From contig RSEE01000063.1 of assembly GCA_003971905.1 (NCBI GenBank), positions 124,001 through 188,000 on the forward strand: a DNA stretch of 64,000 bases. Direction: 5' to 3'. Numbering within the stretch: position 1 is the stretch's first letter; the number at the start of each line of letters is the position of its first letter. Made by a program: the position numbers and the translations under genes. The notes under the pieces were generated by a model that saw nothing but the letters and a program-made list of their open reading frames with translations, made no database searches and was not told where the DNA came from. Positions 10,794-23,962 of the stretch are shown in pieces. Source of the stretch: Moniliella sp. 'wahieum'. Lineage: Eukaryota > Basidiomycota > Moniliellomycetes > Moniliellales > Moniliellaceae.

Positions 10794-13700
10794 ATTTTGA
10801 TCACGTTCCACCATCGTTCCATGCGCTTTCCCACTGCATATTCAAAAGACGCGTAAGGGGTTGGACCAACTGAACAAGCCCTCCTGGAGACGCCCCCACA
10901 AAAATGTGATTTCTTCACCACTGAGTTAGTGTCGACTGACGCGCTAACGGGGTAATCAAGAAAGTTTGTGGGGTCGAGTGGGGCGGAGGCTACGCTCAAT
11001 GTATATACTCTGCTATAAGCCTATTATATGTCATTATATGTCATGCATCATGTATGTTTGACTTCGAAGATAGTATATAGTTACCAAAGCTATATATTGT
11101 GGCTTAGAAACCAATTGCAGTTCTTTTTGGCTGATGTACAAAATCTTTTAGAGGTCTCCGGTCTCACCAGTGTGTGAGAAGATGGTATAGTGAGTATATA
11201 TAGGGTTCCCCCACACGGTCCTCAAATTGATCGGTAACGCTCGCTTATCGGGGGAAGAGTTCCACTGGCTGGCTGCGCCCCTGCTCGCTATCAACTCTGC
11301 ACCTCCCTTCTCTGCCTCCCGTATCCTTTTCCCTTTAGACGGTTTCGAAATCAGGGAGTAAGAAGGCCGGAGCAACATTCGAGACCTCTGTGAGGGTAAC
11401 TGACCAATGATTAATGACCCAAACGAAGCCGAAGAAGCAGAGAGACGATTGAATCAAGTTACATTAAGCTTTAAGCCTCAATCTAATAGCTCGATCATCG
11501 ATATCATTATACTGCCTCAGGCCTCAGGAAGCCTCGGGCCTCAGTATGTATTACGCATCCTTTAGCACTTCGCGCTTTAAGTTAGCGCTTAGCGCTTAGC
11601 CATTATTCATTGGCCCGTCAGTCATTTTTCTGGTTCATACTGTAGGGTTAAGTAACTGAGCACTGCTCCACAGAGGGAACTCGGATCTCCATGATGCATG
11701 ATGTCTGATGTATGATGACCTTACCAAGGGGCTTAACTAGTAACTGGTGCTTAAATTAATTGAAGCCTGAGGCCCACCCTGAGGCCTGAATATTGCTGTT
11801 GCGTACTTCAGAAATCTGTTAATGGATTGGAGATCTGACGCACTGACGCACTGACGTCTAACGATCTGACGCGTCTGAAATCTCTGACGGTTCTGAAGCA
11901 TTGATGATGCGGTGGCACGCTTTTGACGCACGATGTATGAAGGGAACGGCTCTTTTCCTGATGTGTCACTTGTTGCCACATATCACATGCCATATCCCAT
12001 TGCAGTTCGACAAGCGGCTATGCGCATCTTCGGTAATATCAACCCGATATTGTGTAGTTACTAATTGCAAGCTAAAACCTCTGTAAATGATACGACAGCG
12101 ATATAGCGATGTTCTGAGTATCTAAGGCGGAGAGCTGTCGTGCCCAATATGCCGATAAGGCATTGCTGCCCGTCGCCCTTGGCCACATATAGTGTAATGG
12201 TGGCCTCCCTGGTGATGACAACCTCACCTGAAAAGCGTGACGGAGGCCGAGAGGAATCGAACCCTCTGGCTCGTCGGTCAAGGGGACCTGGCGTAGGCAC
12301 GAAGGCACGAAGCGCGAGCTTTTCGTACCAAAGAGTCGCCGTCCCTCTGCTCCCTCTGCCTTGCACAATAGAGGTAGTTCTCCTTGTGCTATCCTAGCGA
12401 AGGCGGTGCTGAGGCCTGACGGAGGACGTAGAACAGTTTGTTGTTAGAGATGATCGATGAGGCCTGAGGACTTGGAAAACAAGCCGATTGGTCGCTTTTG
12501 CCTCCAATGCACTCTTAGGACAGAGGCGGGTCTTTATATAAACAGAGACAAAGGCCCGCGAGCCATGCAACAATATAGGCAAGCGGCCAGGCTGGTCGGT
12601 TGCAATACCACTCAGCTGAAGGTAGCTCCCGTGCACGCGACGGAGCACTGGCAGATCTCAAAAGCCGAGAGTAGTAAGGCACTAGTAAGCACGGCACAGT
12701 GGCACCAACGGAAATCTTTCCAGGGGCTGCTGCGCATCTTGGCCCTGTGACATGTGACGCATACTTGGTGTATGGTGACTAGGACTAGTGACTAGTGCTC
12801 GATGATCGATCTGGTCTCGGACTGGGGCTAGACCTGTTGACCACAGACTGTTTCCGGAGTATGTCCCACGGTTTAGGCCTTAGGCCCCTTAGGCCTTAGG
12901 GCCTCAGGGGTTCTCTCCGTTTTCGAAAAGGATAGACCACATTCAATACCGAAAGTCACTAGTCACGTGTCACGGTTCATTGAGCCTGCAACATGTAACG
13001 CGTATAGCGCATGGACCGGGGGCATATATAAGACCCCAGATCCGGAAGCTTAATAATTCCTAAGGGGCTCTAATGGAAAGGGAAAATGATCCATTTGCAC
13101 GCAACGGAGTGTACATGCCATTACTCATTCGGGTTGTTTAAGGACGGAATGAGAAGAATGGGGGAAACGTAGGATGAGTAACGCCACGGAATAGCAGGAG
13201 GGGCGCGCACGTGATAGAGGCACGTTACAGACACCATCCATAATGATGCGTGACGTTGGGCTTTTTAGGGTATGCCCAGTTGAGCGCTCAGCCTAAAATG
13301 GGTTCGTTTGTCGGGGGTTTGCCACAGCAGTGGCCCCGTCGAGCAGGGGTCCGCGCCGTGATACGCACGAAGGCACAGTTTGGCAACACATTATCAAGAC
13401 CTCGAATGTCCGGCCGAAGGAATCAGGCATAGTGCATAGGATCTTGCCGTCAGGCCTCGGCCTCACTGACGTCTCCGTGCAAGATGTCCTTACATGCCGA
13501 TGAGTATACTGAAAAGGCTGTGGCGTCGAGTACGTTGGGCGCTCTAAAGCGGCCGAGAGCACAGAGCACAGAGTCTTCATGGAGTGATACGAAGATATGT
13601 GGGAGAAGCCAAAGGGCGATCAGGCCCAACAGGCCTCTCAGAATGCACACAGAGAAGCGTATGCCTTTGTCAGTCAGTCCTCAGGTACTCGCTACTCTGT

Positions 13701-15572
13701 GCTCGACGTAAACAGCCGCCGTGGGATGCCGAACAATTAAGAATGATATACAAATGGTGATGCACGCTGTGACATGTGGAACCAGCAATACACAATGTGA
13801 GAAAGTAGTGCCTGCAGAGATTCGTCGGTTACCGGGGCCGGTCACCAGTCACCGGGTCACCAGTCAGTACTCAGTACTCAGTGTATTATATTCAGGTACT
13901 CACAATACTGAAACTCAGTACTCACAGTGTACTCAGTCGCCTGAAGCGCGAGCACTCTCTCAGATCTCACATCTCACATCAAAAAGACGAGTGGTGCAGT
14001 AGGTGACTTGTGAGTGTGACGGGTGGCATATAGACGTCTGTATAGTACTATCTTGTAGGATACGTTTCTATTGGGGTGGACTTGAAGCTGAAGTTAGGAA
14101 ACTTGAAAAGCTGTAGGAAGCAGAAGGTTATAAGCTCTCGAAGCTTGAAGCTGGAAGAAGAAGGTTAAGCTCTCGGTTCAACGTTCAGGGAGAGGCCCCT
14201 GCGTAGAATGTGCTCTAATTGCTGTATACGACGTACCACACATATCATATCCCCTTCCCACTTGACAGTGGCTAATGATTGTGTGACCAGCATACTAGTG
14301 TCTGCTCCTCTCTTGGTCCCATTTCGACATGTCATGGTCTCCATCTGTATACCACACCGTACAGAGACAGACGCAAGCACGTAATGGATGGCTCCACGCA
14401 CTCAAACGGGCCCTGAGGCCCGAGTAGGTACTGAGGCCTGAGGTGGCCTCAAGTGCTAACCGGCATCCTGTGCCTCATATACATCACACATGCGTCGTAG
14501 CGCTGAAGCTTCAAGTTTCAAGCTTCAAGCTTCAAGCCTCAGGGTCTACAAGATGGCGAAGCGCCAGGCACAGATACGGAAATGCTGATGCGCTCAGGCA
14601 TCTCCTTTCCCCAAGGGCACAGACAATCCTAGTGATGGCAGCGGGTTCAAAACGTTCAACGTTTTGTTACTTCACGTGTTGTAGCCGCTGTACGCCAATA
14701 AAAACATGAACATCAGAGAGAGAACCACTTTTGGTACCCCAAAAAGTATCAATGTCCCCATTACCATATATATACACTTTGTTGGGGAATTTTTGTGGGG
14801 AGCCTGCTGGCCACATACACGGGGGAGCGGACAGGAAAAGCGGGGAGTCTCGCTTCCAGCTTTCCCAGCTTCACTGCAAGCAAGCCAAGGCTGTCAAGCT
14901 TCAAGGCACAAAGAAAGATGCAACATTGAGCGTGTGGGACAGATGGTGATACTGGATACTGTAGGTAGGCTGCTGGCACGAGTAATACTGAGCAGCGCAC
15001 TAGCACTGAAACTGAGCACTGATGCCTCGAAGACCTCGGTGACCGGTGACCAGTATCGGGCGATATCGATCGGATGTGACATGTGAGATGGCCGATGATT
15101 AGGACTTGTGATGGCCCTGAGATCCCTGAGATGCAATGTGATATTGGGGCTGGCCGGTTTTTGTTCCGTCAACTTCATCAAACATCATCGATGATGGTCA
15201 TCAATCAATATCATGTGGGTATATGAGGAGTAACTATAGCAAGGCATCTCATTGGTCGGTCGTCGTTCACTCCTTTGCTTAGAAATTACGTGGCACCATC
15301 CCCTCTTTTCCTCGCTCTTGTTATCCGACCACCACCACTCCTTTAACCACAAGCGAACTGGCACAAAAGCTACACGACGGATTGCACCTTTGCCGTCAGC
15401 GAAAGCACCTCACTCGTTTCCACTTCCGCGAATAAAGGCAGCCAGATTAATCGAAGTGATCAATCGGGATTGCGACGAATATTGAGTGAGAAAGCCCCAT
15501 TATTGCTGCTTTTCGGCCGCCATTAACATATTTCTCTCAGGTTCAAGCATTGATGGCCTCTGCTGAAGCACT
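10794..15572. other. Lower-GC gene desert rich in short palindromic words
   Basis: About 4.8 kb without a recognisable gene on either strand. It is markedly lower in GC than the flanking genes and is dominated by repeated short words: GAGGCCTGAGG (11510-11545, 12870-12910, 14410-14450), ACTAGTGACTAGTG (12779-12800), CAGTACTCAGTACTCAG (13866-13930), GTCACCAGTCACCGG (13840-13865) and AAGCTTCAAGCTTCAAG (14514-14540). A TTTCTCTCAG acceptor-like site at 15531-15540 suggests that the next gene may have an upstream non-coding exon. Confidence 0.45.
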
Positions 15573-17379
15573 ATGGACGAACCTGTAGTACAGAAGAGTG
15601 TTGAGACCCAGTTCGAAAACACAAGGGGAAGAAGGAAGTCGATATCGGGGTGGAGGCCTTCAATAATGAAGAAGCGGTCGGTCCAACTATGTGGAGAAGA
15701 ATCTCAAAATGGCCAACGAACCCCTACGCTTGCGAATAAGTCTCATTGGCAAGCGAGTCGAGACCATTCTCGATCTCGCAAGTCTATCAGCGACCTGAGG
15801 TTCTCAACCGCATCTAAAACATCAATGAGTGCCAATGCCACCGATCAATCACCCGCCACTTCACTGCACACGGGGGGCTGGATGGATGAGTTACGATCGA
15901 GAATGTCCAGCAGAAAAAGTCGGGAAGTGCCTCGGACCTCGATGGACCCCGCCTGGGGGAAAGAGAGTGCATTGCGACATCCGACAACGCTCCTGATTCC
16001 CCCATAAAGGCAAAGCCCTGGTCTTCTCGACGATGGTGGAAACCGGCAATTATCGTCTCTGGTCCTGATTCGGGACCGACTTCCCCGACCAATCTGAGCA
16101 ATGCGTGGACCCCTGCTGGTGAACAGCGTTCAAAGTCCTCTTTTCATCGGGCTCATTCATTGGATGCAGTGGCATTTTCAGAGAAGGGGTGTAGAGAAGA
16201 AACGGCCGGGAGAGCGCAAGATCATGTCTACCTCCTCCTCGACTCCCTCTTTTCGTCCAGACCGAATATATTCTCTCGCATGTCTATGTCACAACACCGG
16301 AGCGAAACGAGGTCCCTGTCGATGGATGCTGGTACCACATTGGGCGTAGCTCAAGGGCCTAGGCATTCGTTCGGATTCAAACGCAAACTTGCCATTTCGC
16401 TCTCGTGTAAGCATGTCCAATGATGCAGAGTCTACAACAGCACCACCGGTTGTTGAAGCGGAAACGACACTTACTGGCGAATCAAACCGCTCCCAAACCG
16501 CTTGGGCTCCGTCGGCGGACACGAACCTTTCTAAAACGATGGAGGAGGTCTATTCGATCCCTGCCCCGCCCAAAGGGGAAAAGAAAAAGCGCATTGCCCT
16601 TCTCCCCACCCGCTTGCTCCAATTCAAGTCCATCAAAACACGGGCCGGAAGAAGCGCGGCATCAATGGCCCTTTCACGAGTCACCCACCTCGATATTGCC
16701 GCTGTTCTTCCACCGCAGGATCTCGAATCCGAAATATCCACAGTATCAGTGATACGCGCTCTTCTCCAAGGACAGAGCTATTCGCGCTTGTCCTGATGAT
16801 GGGGGTTCGAGTTCCATGCACGATTCAGTGGAAGTTTCCGAGACAGGATTGGCGTCCATTGGGACGACAAGATACCAAGCAAGCCTCCGCGTGGAATTCC
16901 CGCAGAGGTAGAGGGCCGGAAAGAGACTTCATTGGAGCAAGCGACTGTTACCGACATTCTTTTAAAGGAATGGAAACAAAGTTGGGACCAGTCATCAGGA
17001 GAACAGCAAGTTGCTCCTTCCGTTACAGCGAGCGGACCATCAGCGGATACCTGTTTTTCCCCGCCCACCTTGGATGGAGGATCACCAAGAATCCTCCACT
17101 TCTCTACTTCTTGATTTCGATCTGCAAATGTTCCCTACACCTACATCCCGAAGCATCTTTTCTGTACCGGAACGAAACCGTGATCGTCCTACGAATCTCG
17201 CCCCCGTCAGTCGTGCGTCTTACACTGGGCCCCAACACCGCCCCACCCTCGTTTCTCACCCCCCTGTTAGCATTTTACGATCATCCACGTTGGGAAGACG
17301 GGGCGTCCCCAAATGCCCGGGTCCTCCTCCTCTTGCCCCTTTGCCACCCATCCCCGAACCCAAATCCTTTTATTCCTGA
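15573..17379 (+). CDS. Ser/Arg-rich fungal protein of unknown function
   Basis: I do not recognise this protein. It begins MDEPVVQKSVETQF and reads through frame breaks near 16005, 16400, 16790 and 17110 to a stop at 17377-17379 after a Pro-rich end (GPPPLAPLPPIPEP). It is rich in Ser, Arg and Thr with many RxxS-type phosphosite contexts (for example SRSRKSISDL and SRMSSRKSREV), and has basic patches such as PKGEKKKRIALLPTRLLQF. No membrane segment or signal peptide is visible. The composition suits a disordered, phosphorylated scaffold or regulatory protein, but that is inference. The sequence TTTCTCTCAG just upstream (15531-15540) looks like an intron acceptor, so the true start may lie in an exon before 15500. 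Confidence 0.55.
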
Positions 17380-18408
17380 AGACCTACTGCCAGACACCGA
17401 ACGGACACTTGACATATATATGCTTGCCTAGAGCAGGTCGATGCCCACCCTCCACGCAATCCACCAACGAGCCGTATGGTGGGTCCAATACGACTCTCGA
17501 TGCCTTCATTTTCCTGCGGAGGAATGTGCCATACTCATAATGCCAAGCCTCGACGACAACACGAGATGATGTGAATAATCCGAATGAGACACACGTTCGC
17601 TTGCAATGGTTAACGATAGCTGTGAGTAGCAGCAGCGATTTTGGCAGGTTCTTATCTTGACTCTGTAGCATCGATGCTGCACACAACTTTGGACAACAGT
17701 GTACATCTACTTCTCAATAGTAATGAGAGTAGGCCGCAGCCATCCAACTTCCTTCTCAATAAGACCGATAACCCGTTGAACTACTGGACTACGCCAACAG
17801 CGCGTAGCTACTGTTGGACGATGGGGAGACCGTTCTTGGCATGCGTACGGCAAAAGCGGACTCAAGCGGTCATCTAGAGAGCTGGGCCGGCTGTCGTGTG
17901 CAGGAAAAAAAACAAGTAATCCCAATGCGAATCATTGCCGCCCCGACTGTGAAGAGGAAATGTCCATAAGGAGCCCAGGATGCAAACTCGTATTCATCCT
18001 GGGCCCTTCTACCGCAGTTGCCGGAGCTCCTCCATTTGAGATAGATCCCTACGCCACGTTCGCACCCAGCTCAACATGATTGCATATATAGAACCGCAAG
18101 CACAGAGGTGGCCGGGGCACACAAATGTATTGGAGTGCGGTGCCGATACAACAGAAAGAAGCAGACGGTAACTGATAACAACAGAGGTGAAGGGGGGTCT
18201 CCAATGAAAAGCAAACGAGGAAAGGGGAACGGGGCAGTATAACACGGTAAACGTTATCGCAGCAAAATGTAGATAGAAATGGTGGCCATGGATGCCTTAG
18301 AGGCCAACGAAGACTTAGTAGTGCGGCATGAGCGGTCCCGGGAGTCGAATGTCGTAGTAACAAGGCTCTCGCATGGCCAATGCTATGGCAGTAACGAGAA
18401 GAAACGAT
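17380..18408. other. Intergenic, no gene recognised
   Basis: Lies between the 3' end of the Ser/Arg-rich gene and the 3' end of the minus-strand gene at 18.4-19.5 kb, a convergent arrangement. No conserved frame is seen on either strand. Confidence 0.35.
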
Positions 18409-19505
18409 TCACCGGGCGCAACTGGTGGTGTCAGCGGATGCATCTATTGGACGTTTGGAGAGTGGGAAAGTGGGAGAGAGGGGGGGTGGGGGGTTTGAGA
18501 GCGTACCCGTGACGCGCATGTTACGCCGAAGTCCTACATCCTTATCCACCAGTCCCACGAGGCGTCCCGAAGGGTGTGCCCGGATGGACCAGCGGCCATG
18601 AATGGTGCGTTGTACATCAAGGCACGCATAGGGCTGATGCTGTGAGAAACGAACGTGAGCACCCGGGTTGAAGATATCGTTGGGTGCGAGGCGAAATATG
18701 AGGCTGTTGCTGAGGGGAGAGCGGGCGGTAAAATCCATGGCCCGGGGCCCTTGGATGAGACATAGTGCAGGCACGCCAGCCTCATCTTTGATTAACGTTG
18801 TGATCGGGAGGGCTTGGAATGACCATCGATGGGTACTTTGTGAAGGGTCGTACTGTATCTCTGGTTTGAACACGAGCTTTCCTTCCTTGTCCTGGGAGAT
18901 GGGTCAGAATGGTGGGCTATGGCAGATAGGAAGGTACGTACCAAGACGACCACCTCGGGCCGAAGACGACCCTGGGTGGTGATTTGCAGCTTGACCACGG
19001 CATGGTGTACGAACCGGTCCTGGTCGTACGCAGGCAACTCCTCCTCGTGACCGGCCTCATCCACAATGGCAGCCAAGTCGGAGAGATAATTGGGGGGATC
19101 GAGAGGCGCAGGGTTAGGTTCAGAGAGGCGGCGTGACGGCGAGGAGGTGGACGGGCGGCCGCCTGCGGGGTACTCTTGCTGGGAGGGGGGAGGGAAGAGG
19201 TCATAGTCGTGGTAGCCGGGAGGATGGTCGGCTGGGAGCGAAGCGGGTAGTGATGCACTGGGACCTGGTGCCGAAGTCGAGAGCCATATGGCCTGCTGGG
19301 ATGTGGAATGCCGGCCAGGTACTCGGGCGGGGATTGGGGGGGGAGGTGTCTCCCCCGCGTCGCTGGCGGGAGGAGAGGCAGTGGGCAGGATGGCGGTGGG
19401 TGCGGCGGGTGCGGCGGGTGCAGCGGAAGAGGAGAAGCGACGCCATATGTTCCAGCTGGCGCGGCGTGGTGGTGGCGGTGACGTTGTTGGGGCAGGACGG
19501 CCCAT
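18409..19505 (-). CDS. Conserved-looking hypothetical protein, Pro-rich N-terminus
   Basis: Function unknown. The start is the Met of MGRPAPTTSPPPP at 19505. Exon 1 (19505-18942) is exactly 188 codons. An intron of 50 bp (18941-18892, GTACGTACC to CTCCCAG) is followed by exon 2, beginning DKEGKLVFKPEIQYD. The first part is Pro/Ala/Ser-rich and disordered. A compact, more conserved-looking part starts near NYLSDLAAIVDEAGHEEELPAYDQDRF (split here as two blocks) and runs into exon 2 with a β-rich pattern (FQALPITTLI, LCLIQGPRAMDFT, GRWSIRAHP). A second GTACGC donor near 18510 and a CCAATAG acceptor near 18452 could remove a short piece, and the frame appears to close at 18409 either way. No membrane helix or secretion signal is seen. 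Confidence 0.6.
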
Positions 19506-20613
19506 GGCGGAGAAGAAGCGGTGGCGGCAAGGAAAGGACAAGCGAGAGACTAAACGATCGCATCTTGATGATGCCTATCCATGCATCATCCATCATCCAT
19601 CATCCACCATCCTGCCCCCGAGCGTGATTGCATGGTGATAGCGGTGATAACATAGCCACAGCAGGCCACAGCCCATCAGATGATGATACCCAACAGCGGC
19701 TCTCATCGCTGGGGCCAAGCCCCGTACCCGAGCGTACCAGAGTAGTGGAGACGAAAGGGCGGCGACAACAGAAATGCAGACACCACCCCTATTTGCAAAG
19801 AAGGCGGGTAAGCAGTAAAACAGGAATGGCTATATGCCGCCCAAAATCGAGTTGAGAGAAAAAAAAAAGACAGAGAGCGATGAGCTCATCCCCCGGCGAG
19901 AGCTTTACAGCATCATGACACCACTACGCAATCTGTCCACCCGTAGCATATCAAAACTTATTATGTGTGCTTGGGCACTCCCCTGCTCAGAGTCCATCCC
20001 AGTTTGCATTTCGAGCTAACACAAAAGATACAGAGAGGGACTGGCTCAGAGAAAGACGTGATATCAAGCTGTGAGGCGAAGGGATCATGATCGATGAGCG
20101 TCAAGACCGGAAAATAGAAGTGTTGGGCGCAGTGGGAGGCAAAACGCGACTTGTTGAAAGGCATGAAGTGGAGGAAGAGCAAAGGGGAGACAAAAGTGCG
20201 AATGGCATTTGGATTTTGGTCCATGGCATCCATCGCTTTGGACCGAGAGACAGACCCATGAGAGTCGTACGGTGTGCTGGCTTATAACCAGGCCCGGGGG
20301 GGGGAAGGCCGACAATAAAAGCGCCAGTGAAATAGCGATCCTTCTGCTCTTCCAGGCCTGCACTGGTTCTTTGAGGTGAAGAGTTGCAGTGAAGAATTGA
20401 AGAATTGGACAGCGGGCATTGTTGAACGTTGTAATGACGTAGGACGCCCGTCGAACCAGGTCGAAGGGCACGTGGGTGACGTAAGGCAGCCAAGAACGCT
20501 GGGGCAGTGGCAGCGTGGCAGCGCAGCAATGGGCGCATGGGCAGCCAGGCTTCCGTGCCGCTTCCTGCTTCCGCTTCCCGCTTCCTGCTTCCATCTCCTC
20601 TCACCTTGCCGCC
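19506..20613. other. Divergent intergenic region
   Basis: Separates the minus-strand hypothetical gene from the Tra2-like gene and so contains both promoters. A CATC-rich simple run is at 19577-19610 (CATCATCCATCATCC). A 223-residue minus-strand frame (20101-20772) overlaps the start of the Tra2-like gene and looks like chance. Confidence 0.4.
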
Positions 20614-21807
20614 ATGGGTGACAACGGTACGTTCAGCGTTCACCCCCCTCCCCGCCCCAGCGCCCGCGCAGGGAGATAGGCGCCCCACCGTGCCCAGCCC
20701 TCCGCTCCGCACCACCCACCTCGTGCCCACCCCCCACCCCACCCTCACCTTCGCCCCCCCCCTCTCATTCACCCGTACTGACCGCCAAGCCGCCGCTGCC
20801 TCTGCGCCCGCCTCTGCTGCAGAAGCCTGGAGTCCTGGTGGACCTACCGCCTCCCGCCGCGCCGCAGCTTGAGCCCTCTCCCGCGCCAGGAGGACGCGCT
20901 ACAGCCGCCGTGAGTATGAGGACCGTGACAACCCGTCGTGAATATGACGACCGGCGGGACGAGCGGGACGAGCGTCGTCCCCCCCCGCCGCGGTCCGATG
21001 AGGCGGACAAAGCAGTTTCGCGAACCCAGGCAACAACTTGCATGTGTCTGGCGTGTCCAAGTTGCTTGATGATGGGCAGTTGGAAGAAGCGTTCCTCAAG
21101 TTTGGCAAGGTACTGTTTGGTTTTCCTTCCTGTTGACTGAACACTCCGCACGGCCTTCTGACCATCTGACCTCGTGTTTCTTTCCTGTTTTTAGGTGACC
21201 AAGACGCAGGTGATGTATGATCCGCACACGCGTGAGTCGCGGGTTTTGCTTTGTGACCTTTGAGACGTCCGAAGAGGCGGATGCAGCGATCGAAGGGATG
21301 AATGGGGTGGAACTGTCGGGCCGGACACTTGTGGTACAGAAGGCGCGCCGGGCGCGTGCCCGCAGCCCCACGCCGGGACGGTACCGTGGGCCTCCGAAGT
21401 GTACGTTTTTTGGGTTTTCTCCCGCGGGTGCGCCGTTGCGTAGGTAACCGAGCAACTGACGTGACCACGACTGATGCATGCTTGTTTTTAGCCCGGGACC
21501 GCCCGGAGGAGGAAGCTACGGTGGTCGTGGAGGAGGCTACGACCGATGGGGCCCGCCGCCGCGCGGGTACTACCCGCCTCCGCGGGACTACGATGGTTGG
21601 GGTCCGCCTCCCATGGACCGCTATGGCCCGCCGCCGCGTGGGTACGACCGGTACGGCTATGGCCCGCCGCCGCCGCCGCCGCGGGACTACTTGCCGCCGC
21701 GCGGCGGCTACCGTGATTACAGCCCGCCCCCGCGCCGGTACGATGACTATGCGCGCCCGCCACCGCCGCCCCGCGGATACGACGACATGCCGCCGCCGCG
21801 TCCGTGA
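20614..21807 (+). CDS. Tra2-like RRM splicing regulator
   Basis: Nuclear RNA-binding protein with one RRM followed by a Gly/Tyr/Arg/Pro-rich tail. This order matches fungal transformer-2/SR-like factors that bind exonic enhancers. Exon 1 is tiny (20614-20626, MGDNG start in a GCCGCCATGG context) and ends at a GTACGTTC donor. The RRM spans about 21020-21350: NNLHVSGVSKLLDDGQLEEAF holds RNP2 (LHVSGV), and RGFCFVTFET is RNP1. An intron inside the RRM runs from about 21110 (GGCAAG|GTACTG) to TTTTTAG at 21195. A further intron starts at the GTACGT near 21400 and ends at TTTTTAG at 21491. The tail repeats RYGPPPRGYD-like units. One base seems missing before RNP1. Similar to Tra2, but could be another RRM/RGG protein. 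Confidence 0.8.
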
Positions 21808-22066
21808 GCGAGCTGGTGCGTCCGTTGTAGCCCGAAATGCCGCCGCTGAATCGAATGGAGAGTTGCGCTATACTTAGTTTGGAGGAGGTTTGGGGGAGGA
21901 CGCAATTCGTACCGTTTGCCACATGTCCGTAGAGCCGACCGAAACGCCTCACTCGGGTTCGTTCCCCCGTTGGGCGATTACATAATGCCCACACTCACGC
22001 ATCACACGTCGGCCGCGGGGGAACGGTCCCTTCCTGGTTCCCCCCACCACCGCCTGCACGCGCGCC

Positions 22067-23421
<1,355 letters not shown>

Positions 23422-23962
23422 CGCACCGGGATGCGCGATGACGCGATGACGACCACCGAGGGGCAATGGCTATTGGCGCTGCCGGTGGCCATAGCGGGCT
23501 GTGTGTGGCCAGAACTAGCTAGTAGGATGGAGACGATGCATAAGCGAGGGCGACGCTGGCCAGATGGGATGCAACACGGCGGGCGTGGTGATCGATGCGA
23601 CGGGCGGCGAGAGAAGCGACTGTCTGTCAGGCGGCCAGACAGCTTAAGCTGGGTGTGCGTGCGCGCTGCCCAGGGCGTGACGGGTGACGTAATCGCTGCG
23701 CACGCGCCCTTCGTGGGCCAAGGGCGCGTTAGGTAAGACACGGTGCGCAACGTGGATGTGCTGACACGCTGAGCTTGGTTGGGCGAACGCTGAGCTCAGC
23801 CCGGGCGCCGCCGGCGCAGCCCACGCACCCCGCCAGTGTGTGGCGTCGGCGCTAAATGCTTCGGACAAGTGCGCGCAGCGCAACCGCCATCTGTTCCTCG
23901 CCACCACCACCACCACCAACCACCACCACCGCCAGCCACCCCCTCCCTTCCCCTCGGCCACC
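23422..23962. other. Intergenic/promoter region
   Basis: Between the WD40 gene and the next plus-strand gene. A CCACCA-rich run (23900-23935) precedes the ATG, like other CT/CA-rich leaders in this window. No other feature seen. Confidence 0.4.

Noticed and set aside
12225..12345. tRNA-like signal on the minus strand (GGGTTCGATTCC box near 12255)
   Set aside because: The B-box-like motif is good, but the flanking bases do not form a proper acceptor stem, the T-arm pairing is poor and no matching 5' half was found.
20101..20772. 223-residue minus-strand open frame
   Set aside because: Overlaps the start of the Tra2-like gene, has no conserved pattern and is explained by GC-rich composition.
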